Origin: Phycisphaerae bacterium
Lineage (GTDB): Bacteria; Planctomycetota; Phycisphaerae; UBA1845; PWPN01
Direction of reading: 5' to 3'
Assembly: GCA_018003015.1 (NCBI GenBank)
Contig: JAGNEZ010000004.1
Span: 146,512-210,511, forward strand
Length of the DNA stretch: 64,000 nt
Of the stretch, positions 34,654 through 44,027 are shown piece by piece. The position numbers and the translations under genes were made by a program. The notes under the pieces were generated by a model that was not told the origin of the DNA, made no database searches, and was given only the letters and a program-made list of their open reading frames with translations. Within the stretch, counting starts at the first letter, position 1; the number at the start of each line of letters is the position of its first letter.

Positions 34654-36450
34654 CTACGCCTGCATCGCGGTTGCGTTGGGCGCAGTGGCCGCGGCGGCTG
34701 CCGGCGAAGTCGGGCGCTGACCGCGGCCGTGCCGGGCGGCGTAGACAAGGGCGGCTCGGGCCAAACCGTGAAACATCGGCTGCGGTCGGAGTGGACGGCT
34801 CTGCATCTCCGGGTGAGCCTGGGTCCCGAAGAAGAACAGGTGCTTGCTGGTCGGCAGCTCGAGGATCTGCATGATCGGGTAGTCCGGGGCCTTGCCGGAG
34901 AAGATCATGCCGCCCTTCTCCAGTCGCTCGATGTACTGGGGATCGACCTCATAGCGGTGGCGGAAACGCAGCCTCGTCTCGGGAGCATTGTTGAACAGCT
35001 CGGCGGCCAGTGTGCCGGGTTTGATGAGCACGTCGCGCCCGCCCAGGCGCATGTTGCCTCCAAGGCCCTCTATCTGCTTCTGTTCGGGCAGGATGTCAAT
35101 GACCGGGTGAGGCGTGTCGGGGTCGATCTCGGTGCTGTTGGCGTCGGTCAGACCACAGACATTGCGTGCGAACTCGATCACGGCCATCTGGAATCCGTAG
35201 CAGATGCCCAGGTAGGGGATGCCGCTTTCCCGGGCCCACTTGATGCAGGCGATCTTGCCTTCCGTGCCGCGCACGCCGAAGCCGCCGGGAACGATGATGC
35301 CATCCACCTCGGCCAGGGCCTTGGCCGCAGTGGCGTCGGTGATGTCGGTACTGTCGATCCACACGACCTGGATTCGGGCTTCGACGGCCGCGCCGGCGTG
35401 TTCCAGAGCGTGCAGAATGCTCGCGTAGCTGTCGCGCACCGATGTGTACTTGCCGATCATTCCGATGCGGATCTCGCGGGTGGGCGTGCGCAGCCGCTGA
35501 ATGAAGCCGGTCCAGGCCTCCCGGGCCCGGGTCTCGTTTTCCGGATGAACCCGGTCGCGGATGCCGAGAATGTCGATCACCGCGTCGTCCATCCCGGCGC
35601 CGCGGAGCATATCCGGGATCACGTAGATGCTGTCGCAGTCATGCATCGAGAACAACCGATCGATGGGCACGTTGCTGTACAGGGCAAGCTTCTCCATGAC
35701 CTTGCGGGACGCGGGCTCGGACGCCCGGCAGGCGATGATGTGCGGCTGAATCCCCACCGCCAGCAGGCCGCGGATGCCGAGCTGGGCCGCCTTGGACTTC
35801 TGTTCGCCAAGCTTGGGGGGCGAGATGATGTAGGTCAGAGCCACGAAGGCGCAGGAGTTGGCCCCTTCCTCGAAGGCCATTTCGCGGGCGGCCTCGATGT
35901 AGTAGGCGTTCTCGACGTCGCCCACCGTTCCGCCGATCTCGACGAACACGACATCGGCATCAGACGCTACGGCCAGCTCCCGAAGCTTGATCTTCACCTC
36001 GCCGGTGACGTGGGGAATCATCTGCACGTCGCGCCCCAGGTAGCTGCCGCGCCGCTCCTTCTCCAGTACGCGGGTGAAAATCTGACCGCTGGTGGCAAAA
36101 TTCACGCGGCTCAGGTCCTGGTCGAGCATTCGCTCGTAAGTCCCCAGGTCCATGTCGGTCTCCATGCCGTCGTCCAGGACGTAGACCTCGCCGTGGCGGT
36201 AGGGATTCAGCGTGCCGGAGTCGACGTTCAGGTAGCCTTCAAGCTTGATCGGGGCCACGGTGAGCCCCTTGTTCTTGAGGCATTTGGCCAGCGAACTGGA
36301 GAAGATGCCCTTGCCCAGACCGCTCATGACCGTGCCGAAAACGAACACGTACTTCGTCTTGCCCGGCTTGTAGCCGGCGGGCATCGGAGCGTAAAACTCG
36401 GTCTCGTCTGACGCATAACTCAACGATGCCAGTAGCTTCTCGGAATTCAT
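34654..36450 (-). CDS. pyrG: CTP synthase, divergent type
   Basis: 598 residues: about 30 extra N-terminal residues, an amidoligase domain and a class I glutamine amidotransferase domain. ATP-loop YVFVFGTVMSGLGKG differs from the usual GGVVSSLGKG. KLEGYLNVDSGTLNPYRHGE, DDGMETDMDLG and FVEIGGTVGD hold the metal/UTP ligands in substituted form. The glutaminase triad is kept (GICYGFQ Cys, AHPEM His and Glu). Makes CTP from UTP and glutamine. It begins 3 bases after kdsB; GAGGT sits before ATG 36450. The Ala/Pro/Arg-rich C-terminus beyond the domain is unconserved. Confidence 0.94.
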   Translation of the reverse strand: MNSEKLLASLSYASDETEFYAPMPAGYKPGKTKYVFVFGTVMSGLGKGIFSSSLAKCLKNKGLTVAPIKLEGYLNVDSGTLNPYRHGEVYVLDDGMETDMDLGTYERMLDQDLSRVNFATSGQIFTRVLEKERRGSYLGRDVQMIPHVTGEVKIKLRELAVASDADVVFVEIGGTVGDVENAYYIEAAREMAFEEGANSCAFVALTYIISPPKLGEQKSKAAQLGIRGLLAVGIQPHIIACRASEPASRKVMEKLALYSNVPIDRLFSMHDCDSIYVIPDMLRGAGMDDAVIDILGIRDRVHPENETRAREAWTGFIQRLRTPTREIRIGMIGKYTSVRDSYASILHALEHAGAAVEARIQVVWIDSTDITDATAAKALAEVDGIIVPGGFGVRGTEGKIACIKWARESGIPYLGICYGFQMAVIEFARNVCGLTDANSTEIDPDTPHPVIDILPEQKQIEGLGGNMRLGGRDVLIKPGTLAAELFNNAPETRLRFRHRYEVDPQYIERLEKGGMIFSGKAPDYPIMQILELPTSKHLFFFGTQAHPEMQSRPLRPQPMFHGLARAALVYAARHGRGQRPTSPAAAAATAPNATAMQA

Positions 36451-36453
36451 GTC

Positions 36454-37254
36454 TTACCTCTGTTGAGTTGGTTGGTGATGCTCAGTGTGCCGGAGGCCGG
36501 CCGCCCGGTTCCGATATCGTTCGACGAACGCCGCATATTGTTCGGGCGTGTCGATCCCGGTACTGGATCGCTCCACGACCGCCACCACGATCTTCCGACC
36601 CATCTGCAGCACGCGAAGTTGCTCGAGCTGTTCGACTCGCTCAAGCTCGCTCGGCGGCGTGCGGGTCAGTTCTTGCAGAAAAGCCGGGCGAAACGCGTAG
36701 ATGCCCAGGTGCAACAGCCAGCGACCGGGATGGTCCACCTCGCCCTTGGTATCACGTGGGTAAGGGATCAGGCTGCGGCTGAAGTAGATTGCGTTCGAAG
36801 CCCTGTCCAGGATGACTTTCACGCAGGCGGGATTCAGCACGTCGGAAACTCGCCGGAATCGGCACGCCAGCGTGCCCATGGGGGTGTCCGGGCGAGCGGC
36901 CATGAGATCAACCAAGGCGTCGATCGCCTCCGGCTCCATCTCCGGTTCATCACCCTGGACGTTCACAATCAGATCAACCGCCAGGCCGGCGGCGGCCTCG
37001 GCCACCCGGTCGGTTCCGCTGGGGTGATCCGCCCGGGTCATGACCACCTCGCCGCCGAACGCCCGAACCGCGCCGGCAATCCGGCTGTCGTCAGTGGCGA
37101 CCAGTACTCGATCGAGCCGGCGAGCCCTCGACACCGCCTCATAAACGTGCTGAATCAGCGGCTTGCCTGTCTCCGAGGCGAGAGGTTTCCCGGGAAAACG
37201 TGTGGAGGCGTAACGAGCAGGAATGACTGCGGCAGCCAACAAACGGCAACCCAC
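36454..37254 (-). CDS. kdsB: 3-deoxy-manno-octulosonate cytidylyltransferase
   Basis: 266 residues. Makes CMP-Kdo from Kdo and CTP for lipid A core synthesis, hence an outer membrane is likely. VIPARYASTRFPGKPLA, LVATDDSRI, HPSGTDRVAEA and NVQGDEPEMEPEAI are the family signature. GIDTPEQYAAF ends the domain. No ATG is near the front; GTG 37254 is used, and TTGs a few codons on are alternatives. The stop overlaps the ribosome site of pyrG, so the pair is coupled; the same kdsB-pyrG pairing is known in Chlamydia, and CTP is KdsB's substrate. Confidence 0.94.
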   Translation of the reverse strand: MGCRLLAAAVIPARYASTRFPGKPLASETGKPLIQHVYEAVSRARRLDRVLVATDDSRIAGAVRAFGGEVVMTRADHPSGTDRVAEAAAGLAVDLIVNVQGDEPEMEPEAIDALVDLMAARPDTPMGTLACRFRRVSDVLNPACVKVILDRASNAIYFSRSLIPYPRDTKGEVDHPGRWLLHLGIYAFRPAFLQELTRTPPSELERVEQLEQLRVLQMGRKIVVAVVERSSTGIDTPEQYAAFVERYRNRAAGLRHTEHHQPTQQR

Positions 37255-37451
37255 CCGCGTCGGAGGGCCAACGGTTGATCAGCGGACAACGGCGAACTGT
37301 AACCGCGCCCCTCGCCATTGTCAAAGGGCGGTCTCCCCCTTTTGCTCTGCACCATGACAGGACCACGGTGCTCGCCTTGTATCCCGGTCTCGCCCTGCAT
37401 AGCATAAGCCCCGGCCTGTGAAATCCTGAGCACTGTTCCCGCGAGGTGCGC

Positions 37452-39293
37452 ATGTCGGCGAAATACCCCATCTTCGTCAAGCGAGATCTGGACGGCTTCT
37501 TCGGCTTGGCCATCGATAATCTTGTGCAAATGCTCCTGATCGTCGGGTTGTGCGGCGCTTACTGCGGCATGAATGGCGAGGACGCCCGCTTCATCACCCG
37601 GCACATCATGCCCGGAGTGGCCGTCTCGCTGATCATCGGCAACCTGTTCTACGCCCTGCAGGCACACTGGGTCGCCAAACGCGAGGGGCGCTCGGACGTC
37701 ACCGCCTTGCCCTACGGGATCAACACCCCCTCCTTGCTGGTCTACGTGTTCTTCGTCATGATGCCGACGTACAACAAGACCCACAGCGCCGCCGCCGCTT
37801 GGCAGATGGGGCTGATCGCCTGCCTGGGCAGCGGGATCATCGAGTTCGCAGGCGCGTTTGTGGCCGAACGCCTCCGCCGAAATACGCCTCGGGCCGCGCT
37901 GCTCAGCACGCTGGCCGGAATCGCCATCACCTTCATTTCAATGACCTTCGCCCTGCAGATATGGCAGCGGCCGCTCGTGGCCATGGTGCCCATGGCCGTC
38001 GTGCTCCTGGTGTACTTCTCACACGCCCGCTTCCCGCTGGGCCTCCCCGGAGGCTTCGTCGCCATCCTCCTCGGAACCGCCTTGGCCTGGGGGCTACCCC
38101 TCCTCGGCGTGACCACCGACGTGCCGATGAGCCACAGCGCCATCCAGCAGGCATGGGCCGAACGCCGACTCTACCTGCCTATCTGGTCGGGACCGGCCCT
38201 ATGGGAAGTCCTGCGGCAGGACTGGAGCCAAGTCATTCCACTGCTGTCCGTCATCATCCCGATGGGACTGTTCAACGTCTTGGGCAGCCTCCAGAACATC
38301 GAGTCGGCCGAGGCGGGCGGGGATGTGTTCACCACCGGACCGTCGCTGGCCGTCAACGGGATCGGGACCATCGCGGCCGCATTGTTCGGAAGTTGTTTCC
38401 CAACAACAATTTACATCGGACACCCGGGCTGGAAGGCCCTCGGGGCCCGAGCGGGGTACTCCACGCTGAACGGCCTGTTCGCGACCACCATCTGCCTGAC
38501 CGGGACGGTGGCCCTGATCAGCAAAGTCGTGCCCATCGAGGCGGGCATCGCCATCGTCTTGTGGATCGGAATCGTGATCACCGCCCAGGCTTTCCAGACT
38601 TCGCCGGTTAGGCATGCACCGGCCGCCGCCATCGGGCTGTTCCCGGCTATCGCCGCCTGGGGGCTCACCATCGTGGCTGGGGCGTTTCTCGAGGCGAATC
38701 GCAATCCGATCGACGCCTCCCTCCGATTCGTGCCCGCCCACCAGTTCCCAGCGCCCCAGGCCTCTACCCCTCCATCGCTTCTCCAGGCGGCGACCACCAG
38801 CCAGTCCGCCACGCGCCCACGCGAGCCGTCCCGGTTCGTGGCCACCACCATGCAGGACCTCCTGACCTCCAGGCATCCCCAGTATGGACGCAGCACCCAG
38901 GTCAACGGCTTCTGGTTGCAGGGCATGGTGCTCCTGGAACGCGGCTACATCTTCACCTGCATGATCGTGGCGGCCATCTGCGCGTTCCTCATCGATCGGC
39001 GGTTCTTCAACGCCGCCGGTTGGGCCGTGGCCGGAGCGGTGCTGACCTTCGCCGGCCTGATGCACGCCTATCAGCTCAAGGATAACGTGGTGGACTACCT
39101 GCCGATTTTCGCATCCCCCGCCGAGGGCGCCCTTTCCAACCGGGCATTCCACGTGGCCGTCGGCTACCTGCTGCTTGCGGCCGTCTTCGCCGCGATGGGC
39201 TACCTGCATCGCCGGAACGGGGAGCCCCAGGGCAACACCGTGGACGATGCCCGCCTTCCCGAGACGGATGTCGAGCCACCCGTGGGCAGCTGA
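37452..39293 (+). CDS. NCS2/xanthine-uracil-type permease
   Basis: 613 residues with about 14 hydrophobic segments. The early [21 protein letters not shown], the central [20 protein letters not shown] and the following [20 protein letters not shown] are typical of nucleobase:cation symporter-2 and AzgA-like proteins; '[10 protein letters not shown]' fits the helix 8 substrate region. The C-terminal third (a polar loop, then two helices) is longer than in classical members. GAGGT is close to ATG 37452; GTG 37446 is an alternative. The gene is divergent from kdsB. Substrate unknown, but a purine, pyrimidine or small anion is likely. Confidence 0.83.
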   Translation: MSAKYPIFVKRDLDGFFGLAIDNLVQMLLIVGLCGAYCGMNGEDARFITRHIMPGVAVSLIIGNLFYALQAHWVAKREGRSDVTALPYGINTPSLLVYVFFVMMPTYNKTHSAAAAWQMGLIACLGSGIIEFAGAFVAERLRRNTPRAALLSTLAGIAITFISMTFALQIWQRPLVAMVPMAVVLLVYFSHARFPLGLPGGFVAILLGTALAWGLPLLGVTTDVPMSHSAIQQAWAERRLYLPIWSGPALWEVLRQDWSQVIPLLSVIIPMGLFNVLGSLQNIESAEAGGDVFTTGPSLAVNGIGTIAAALFGSCFPTTIYIGHPGWKALGARAGYSTLNGLFATTICLTGTVALISKVVPIEAGIAIVLWIGIVITAQAFQTSPVRHAPAAAIGLFPAIAAWGLTIVAGAFLEANRNPIDASLRFVPAHQFPAPQASTPPSLLQAATTSQSATRPREPSRFVATTMQDLLTSRHPQYGRSTQVNGFWLQGMVLLERGYIFTCMIVAAICAFLIDRRFFNAAGWAVAGAVLTFAGLMHAYQLKDNVVDYLPIFASPAEGALSNRAFHVAVGYLLLAAVFAAMGYLHRRNGEPQGNTVDDARLPETDVEPPVGS

Positions 39294-39420
39294 AGAAACG
39301 GCCCGCCTGTCATCCGCCGCTGCGCCCCTCACCTTCGGCAAGAGGTGCCGGCGCAAATGACGTCGCGCCGTCCGGCTCCCATCGTGCTGCCGTTTCAGCT
39401 TCGAGGGCGGAAGCGGATTG

Positions 39421-40059
39421 TCACGGAAGGTCGAAACCGAACTCCTGTGCCCAGTAGCGGCGGCCAAAGGGATCGACATAATAACCGATGCCGACGTACA
39501 CGTAGTCCGGATCAACCATGTTGAGATGGTGGGTGGGGCTGTCTTTCCATGCCTGCATGGCCTGAAGCACAGTGACTTGCCCCGCGGCGAGGTTCTCACC
39601 CACGTACTTGTGGCAGAAGCCCGCCCGCACCGCCCGGGCGCCGGGGTCTTCACCGTCTGGATTGACGTGGGCGAAGAAGTTGCGCTCGAAAAGATCCTGC
39701 ACCTGGCCGTCGGCCGCCGCCTCGAGGTTCTTGGAGTATATAAGAGGTTTCAGGCCGAGCCCGGCGCGATATTGGTTCAGTTCCGCAAAGAGCTCGGCGT
39801 GAGTGGCGGTGCGAGCCTGCCCATTATTCACACAGGCCGGAAGCGGAGTGTCGCCGGCCACCTGGGTCGTGTTCTGCACCGGACCAACCAGGTCCCCGTT
39901 CGTCAGGGCGTCCAGGCCCGGGAACAGACTCACCGGGCCGCCACAGCCGAGAAGCCCGCTGGCCACCGCCAGGCCGAGCACCGCAGCCAGGCGATGTCGC
40001 TCGCTGACCGCCCGATAAACGCCGGCTCGCCGTTGAATCATGGTTGGCTTCGTGATCAT
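39421..40059 (-). CDS. CAP-domain (SCP/PR1) lipoprotein
   Basis: 212 residues. A signal sequence ends in GLLGC (about 35-39), a lipobox, so it is probably membrane-anchored. The CAP fold has FAELNQYRAGLGLKPLIYS, FFAHVNPDGEDPGARA, VGENLAAG and WKDSPTHHLNMVDPDYVYVGIG, the CAP1/CAP2 boxes with the paired His. Bacterial CAP proteins are exported and mostly of unknown function, with some acting as peptidases or sterol binders. ATG 40059 or ATG 40041 can be the start. The gene lies 47 bases after the TPR gene on the same strand. Confidence 0.87.
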   Translation of the reverse strand: MITKPTMIQRRAGVYRAVSERHRLAAVLGLAVASGLLGCGGPVSLFPGLDALTNGDLVGPVQNTTQVAGDTPLPACVNNGQARTATHAELFAELNQYRAGLGLKPLIYSKNLEAAADGQVQDLFERNFFAHVNPDGEDPGARAVRAGFCHKYVGENLAAGQVTVLQAMQAWKDSPTHHLNMVDPDYVYVGIGYYVDPFGRRYWAQEFGFDLP

Positions 40060-40106
40060 GGTTATTCTTCAATGCTATGTCCGTGGGCTGGAAAAGTAAA
40101 TGGACA

Positions 40107-41282
40107 CTACTTGGCCCGGGTAGGTGCTGCCGCTGCTTTCGCGGAGTCCACTTCGACGTCCGAGGGTTGTGCGTTCCGGTAGAGTGCAAATGCCAGCTTA
40201 TCGTTCTTGTCAACCTGGAGAAGCTGGGCAAGAACGGGATAGGACTGCGCCCTCTGGTTGGAGTAGTACAGCACGTAGCCAAGCATGAAAAGACGGTCCG
40301 GATCTCGAGGAGACACCTCCAGGGCCTTACGCAGAGCCTGCAGGTGGTCGTCGAAATCCGCACCATCGCTGTAATCGCCCCGGATGTCGTATGCAAGGTA
40401 CGCGATCCGCGGTTGGAGCTCGAATGCCCTGCGAATGAAGCGGCCAGCTTCTCGATAGCGCCCGAGCGCAAAAAGGGCGTGGCCGGCGCACAGCCGGGCG
40501 GCAGGATCGCCCTGATCGAGTTCGGCGGCCAACTGGTAGGCATCCGCGGCCCGGCGGAAGTCGCCTTTGCGGAAGAACTGCAAACCACTCGACACATTCA
40601 GGCTCGCGTGAGCGGCCACAGACTCGGCCCGCTCCTCACCCGACCGGTCGAACTTGCCCTTGTCATATCCCTGCATGAAGCCGAAGCGATAGACGTCCCC
40701 CTCCTCGTAACCGTACCCGGGGTAGGGGCCGTAGCCCCGGTAGCCGCCGCCGTCGTAGCCGTACATCCCGTAGCCGTAGCGGGAGGGCTGCCCCCCGAAG
40801 TAGCGGTAGGTGGCCCACTCGCGGTCGTTGGTCGACAACCGGCGACCGCTGTGATAGCGGGCCGACGTTCCAACGGAGAGGTCCGTCACCTGAGGCGAAG
40901 TAGATCGGGCATTGGCATCACCGCCCCTGCGCTGCCCCTTCGCGGCCGGCGCGGTGCTCGGCCGCCCCGTGGACGACCCGGCATCGGATCGCACCGCTGA
41001 CCGGGATGCGGATTGGGCAGGCGTCGCGTTCAAGCCTTGGCCGGCGCTATCACGCGGGATGACATACAGCTCGCGCAGGGCCGCACCGACAACGCCGCTT
41101 TCCAGGCTCGCCGGACGGGTCGTGGTTGCCTGAGGGAAGGTCACCGCTGGAGCTGGTTGGCCCGACGGCGGGGCGTTTGTGCCGACGCGGCCATCCTCCG
41201 CCGCGACGGTCGGTGATCCGGCGCGGACCAGAAAAGCGACCACGACTGCCATGGCTGCACCTGAGAAATCGCGCTTCAACAT
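40107..41282 (-). CDS. Exported TPR protein with Tyr/Gly-rich region
   Basis: 391 residues. Signal peptide (about 1-28). A Ser/Thr/Ala-rich linker is followed by a Tyr-Gly-rich run (YGYGMYGYDGGGYRGYG) and then three or four TPR-like helix pairs (GDFRRAADAYQLAAELDQGD, LGRYREAGRFIRRAFELQPR, LQALRKALEVSPRDPDR). GGAGG lies 6 bases before ATG 41282. Likely an envelope scaffold with a disordered sticky segment; no direct role is known. It is close upstream of the CAP lipoprotein gene. Confidence 0.75.
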   Translation of the reverse strand: MLKRDFSGAAMAVVVAFLVRAGSPTVAAEDGRVGTNAPPSGQPAPAVTFPQATTTRPASLESGVVGAALRELYVIPRDSAGQGLNATPAQSASRSAVRSDAGSSTGRPSTAPAAKGQRRGGDANARSTSPQVTDLSVGTSARYHSGRRLSTNDREWATYRYFGGQPSRYGYGMYGYDGGGYRGYGPYPGYGYEEGDVYRFGFMQGYDKGKFDRSGEERAESVAAHASLNVSSGLQFFRKGDFRRAADAYQLAAELDQGDPAARLCAGHALFALGRYREAGRFIRRAFELQPRIAYLAYDIRGDYSDGADFDDHLQALRKALEVSPRDPDRLFMLGYVLYYSNQRAQSYPVLAQLLQVDKNDKLAFALYRNAQPSDVEVDSAKAAAAPTRAK

Positions 41283-41485
41283 GGCACGCCTCCAGTTCAT
41301 CGGCGCTCGAATCACACGGCGTACCCTATTATCTGCTAACCGCACGTCGCTGACAAGTTGCGTGCCCAGGCGGCTGATTCACCCTTGGACGTGAGCAGAT
41401 CCCTCGAACACACTCCACTACCGCCCGCCGCCGCAACGCCCTCGCCGGAAAATCGGCTTCGATGCTGCCTCCTCCAGCACCTCGT

Positions 41486-42781
41486 TCAGGGTCGTATCCG
41501 CTGCCCGTCCGACAACCGGCTGAGTCCCTCGACCACGATGGTCTGTCCGGCGGTGAGGCCTTCGACAATCTCGAGTTGTCCCCCCATGCGTCGGCCGATG
41601 GTCACGATGGTCCTCTTTGCCCGACCCTCGCTGACCACGAATACGATGCCCTTCCCACCGGTCTCCTCGGGGATGCAGGCCGACAGGGGAATCCAGGGGG
41701 TCGGCGTGCCTTGGGTTGCCGGGGCGCCTTGGTTGGCGGCTGCGGCTTGGCTGCTCGGAGCCGGGTCCCCCGTTCCAGGCTGGGGCAGAAACACGACCTT
41801 GGCCGAACCCTCGACCCGAAGGATGGATGGATCGGGGTCCTCGATCCGGATCTTCACCTGTACCGTGGCCTTGCTGTAGTTCGCGCCCGGGTCGATCCAG
41901 AGCACCCGGCCGCCGAACTCGCGGTTCTTGTAAGCCTCGGGGGTGATCCTGCAGGGCATGTCCTTGTGGATCCGGTTGATGTCCAACTCACTGACGTCGA
42001 CTTCGACTCGCAGCTTGGTCATGTCGGCGATCAGCGCGAATTGGGCGTTGGCGTTGGCTCCTCGGCCGCCTTCGGCGGCGACGAAATCGCCGACCTCGAC
42101 ATTACGTTCCAGAATCACACCGGCAATCGGGGCGACCACCTCGCAGTCGTCGAGCTGCTTCTGGGCGTAGTCGAGAGCCGCCTGCTCCATGGCCACCGCC
42201 CCCTCCGCGTCCAGCAGGGCGCGCTTGGCCTCGGCGTATTCGATTCGCGGAGCGGTGTCCTGGTTGAACAGACCATTCATCCGCTCATAGTTAAACTTCT
42301 GGTACGTCAGATTGGCCTTCGCTCGCTCCAGGCGGGCGGCGGCCTGGTCGCGCATCGCCTTGGGATTCACGTCCTCCAACCGGGCCAGCACCTGGCCCTT
42401 CTTCACGTTGTCGCCCTGCTCGAAGTAGAGACCGACGATCTGGCCGGAGACCTTGGTCGCCACCTGTACCTTGTGGTCGGAGACGATTCTGCCCGTCGCG
42501 GTCAGCACGGGGCGCGGACCGATACTCCGCTGAGCCTCCACCTGGAGCGTCCGGACCTCGATCGCCTCACCTGCCGTGAATCGCGCGATCACCGGTTCAA
42601 GACGGTCCCGCCAGTGGTAGCCGCTGGCCCCGAGGCCGCCGAGCACGACCAGCAGAAAGAACCACCGGAGCCCCCGCCGTCGCCGCGGCCTCCCGTAGCT
42701 GGCCGCGGATGCAGGTCGCTGCTCCTTCGGAATTCGCAGGCTCTGCAGCTGATTCCGGATTTCGCGGGGTGCCTGGCTCAT
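41486..42781 (-). CDS. Membrane-fusion (MacA/HlyD-type) adaptor of the ABC export operon
   Basis: 431 residues, one N-terminal membrane helix (about 41-60, RWFFLLVVLGGLGASGYHW), then the adaptor fold: TGRIVSDHKVQVATKVSGQI..LYFEQGDNVKKGQVLARLED (lipoyl half), a coiled hairpin (about 135-200), VAPIAGVILERNVEVGDFV (second lipoyl half) and a beta barrel. The C-terminal part has GRRMGGQLEIVEGLTAGQTIVVEGLSRL. It is the last gene of the operon (22 bases after permease B2) and would link the inner-membrane permeases to an outer-membrane or periplasmic partner. No outer-membrane channel gene is in the window. Confidence 0.9.
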   Translation of the reverse strand: MSQAPREIRNQLQSLRIPKEQRPASAASYGRPRRRRGLRWFFLLVVLGGLGASGYHWRDRLEPVIARFTAGEAIEVRTLQVEAQRSIGPRPVLTATGRIVSDHKVQVATKVSGQIVGLYFEQGDNVKKGQVLARLEDVNPKAMRDQAAARLERAKANLTYQKFNYERMNGLFNQDTAPRIEYAEAKRALLDAEGAVAMEQAALDYAQKQLDDCEVVAPIAGVILERNVEVGDFVAAEGGRGANANAQFALIADMTKLRVEVDVSELDINRIHKDMPCRITPEAYKNREFGGRVLWIDPGANYSKATVQVKIRIEDPDPSILRVEGSAKVVFLPQPGTGDPAPSSQAAAANQGAPATQGTPTPWIPLSACIPEETGGKGIVFVVSEGRAKRTIVTIGRRMGGQLEIVEGLTAGQTIVVEGLSRLSDGQRIRP

Positions 42782-42803
42782 GGTGTGTTCGGCGGGTCCC
42801 AAC

Positions 42804-43991
42804 CTATGCCTTGCGCAGTGCCTCGATCACGCCGGTGCGGGCGGCGCGAACGGCCGGAGCCATCGCTCCGACAATGCCTACTATGGTAGCCACGATCAGG
42901 GCCGCCGCCAACGTCTGCGGGGTGATCTGAAGCTCGTAGGCCAGGACCGTCCAGGTGGTCTCGGAGAGGAAATCCTGACGAGCACCATACGCCTGGCGAA
43001 CCATCAGGCTGAGGCTCAGCCCGAAAACGCATGCCCCGGCGCAGATCAGCAGCGACTCGATCACGAACGCGGTCATGATCGATGCCCGCGAGAAGCCAAT
43101 GGTCCGCAGCATCGCAATCTCGCGCCGCCGACCGTCGACCGCCGCGTACATGGTGTTTGCCACCGCGAAGACGGCGCCGATCGCCATGATCCCGACGAGC
43201 ACGCAGGTCAGGATGATGATGTCCCGCGTCTTGGACGCCAGTTCCTTGTAGTAGTCGATCTCCCGCTTGGCTTCGAGAGCGACGGCCGGGCCGTTGATGT
43301 AGGCGATGGCGTCCGGCGCCGCTTGAGGACTGGTGAGCCGGAGAACAACGCTGGAGCAGATTTGTTCCTGGTAGAGGTCCGCGAGCGTGGTCCTGGGTGC
43401 CCAGATTTCGCTTTCGAAGGCACTGCCACCCGCCTCGAACACGCCAACCACCTGGCACAGCCGGTTTCCCAGCCGTCCCAGAGCAATCTGGTTGCCAAGC
43501 TCGAGATTGACGTAGCGGTCGCGGGCCGCCTTGCCCACGATGACCTCCAGACCTCCCTTCTCGCAGCGGCGGCCTTGGCCCGGAATGATCCGCACCTGCT
43601 CATGCACGACGAAGGCGGTCTCCTCGACCCCGCGAACGGCCACGTTGGCCATCGCCCCCCCCGGCCCCTTGCGCGGCAGCGAGGTCTGCACGTACAACTC
43701 ATGGCTGATCAGCAGACGGCCCTCCGCGTCACTGGCCAGGTGGGGGGCCTGTACCAGGCGGGAGGCATCCTCCAGGTCGATGATACTGGTACTCTCCGAG
43801 GTCGCGCCCGGCCGGAGAACGAGCAGGTTCTCCGGCGAGCCGCTGGCCGTCAGCGATGCCTGGATCCCTACGGCGAACGACAGCAGGACCGACAGCACGC
43901 AAACCACCACCGCCACGATGGTGAACGTCAGACCGGTGCTGAACTTCCGCACGAACAGATTGCGCCAGTTGTAGGCCAGCGGAAGAGCCAC
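42804..43991 (-). CDS. FtsX/MacB-type ABC permease, type B copy 2
   Basis: 395 residues, four membrane helices, one near the N-terminus and three at the C-terminus (about 260-390), with a large periplasmic domain between. It starts MALPLAYNWRNLFVRKFSTG and is a clear paralogue of type B copy 1 (MSLPLSYHWRNLFVRRSTTL), sharing ANVAVRG, VRGV..A..VH, and EIAMLRTIGFSR. GTG 43991 is the only reasonable start. Last permease before the adaptor, 22 bases upstream of it. Confidence 0.92.
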   Translation of the reverse strand: MALPLAYNWRNLFVRKFSTGLTFTIVAVVVCVLSVLLSFAVGIQASLTASGSPENLLVLRPGATSESTSIIDLEDASRLVQAPHLASDAEGRLLISHELYVQTSLPRKGPGGAMANVAVRGVEETAFVVHEQVRIIPGQGRRCEKGGLEVIVGKAARDRYVNLELGNQIALGRLGNRLCQVVGVFEAGGSAFESEIWAPRTTLADLYQEQICSSVVLRLTSPQAAPDAIAYINGPAVALEAKREIDYYKELASKTRDIIILTCVLVGIMAIGAVFAVANTMYAAVDGRRREIAMLRTIGFSRASIMTAFVIESLLICAGACVFGLSLSLMVRQAYGARQDFLSETTWTVLAYELQITPQTLAAALIVATIVGIVGAMAPAVRAARTGVIEALRKA

Positions 43992-44027
43992 AATCTCGCC
44001 TCACGCCTGCCATCCCGGATCGAGACG

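Noticed and set aside
34729..36411. 560-codon open frame on the + strand
   Set aside because: Shadow of pyrG; its residues lack any family motif and pyrG is unmistakable.
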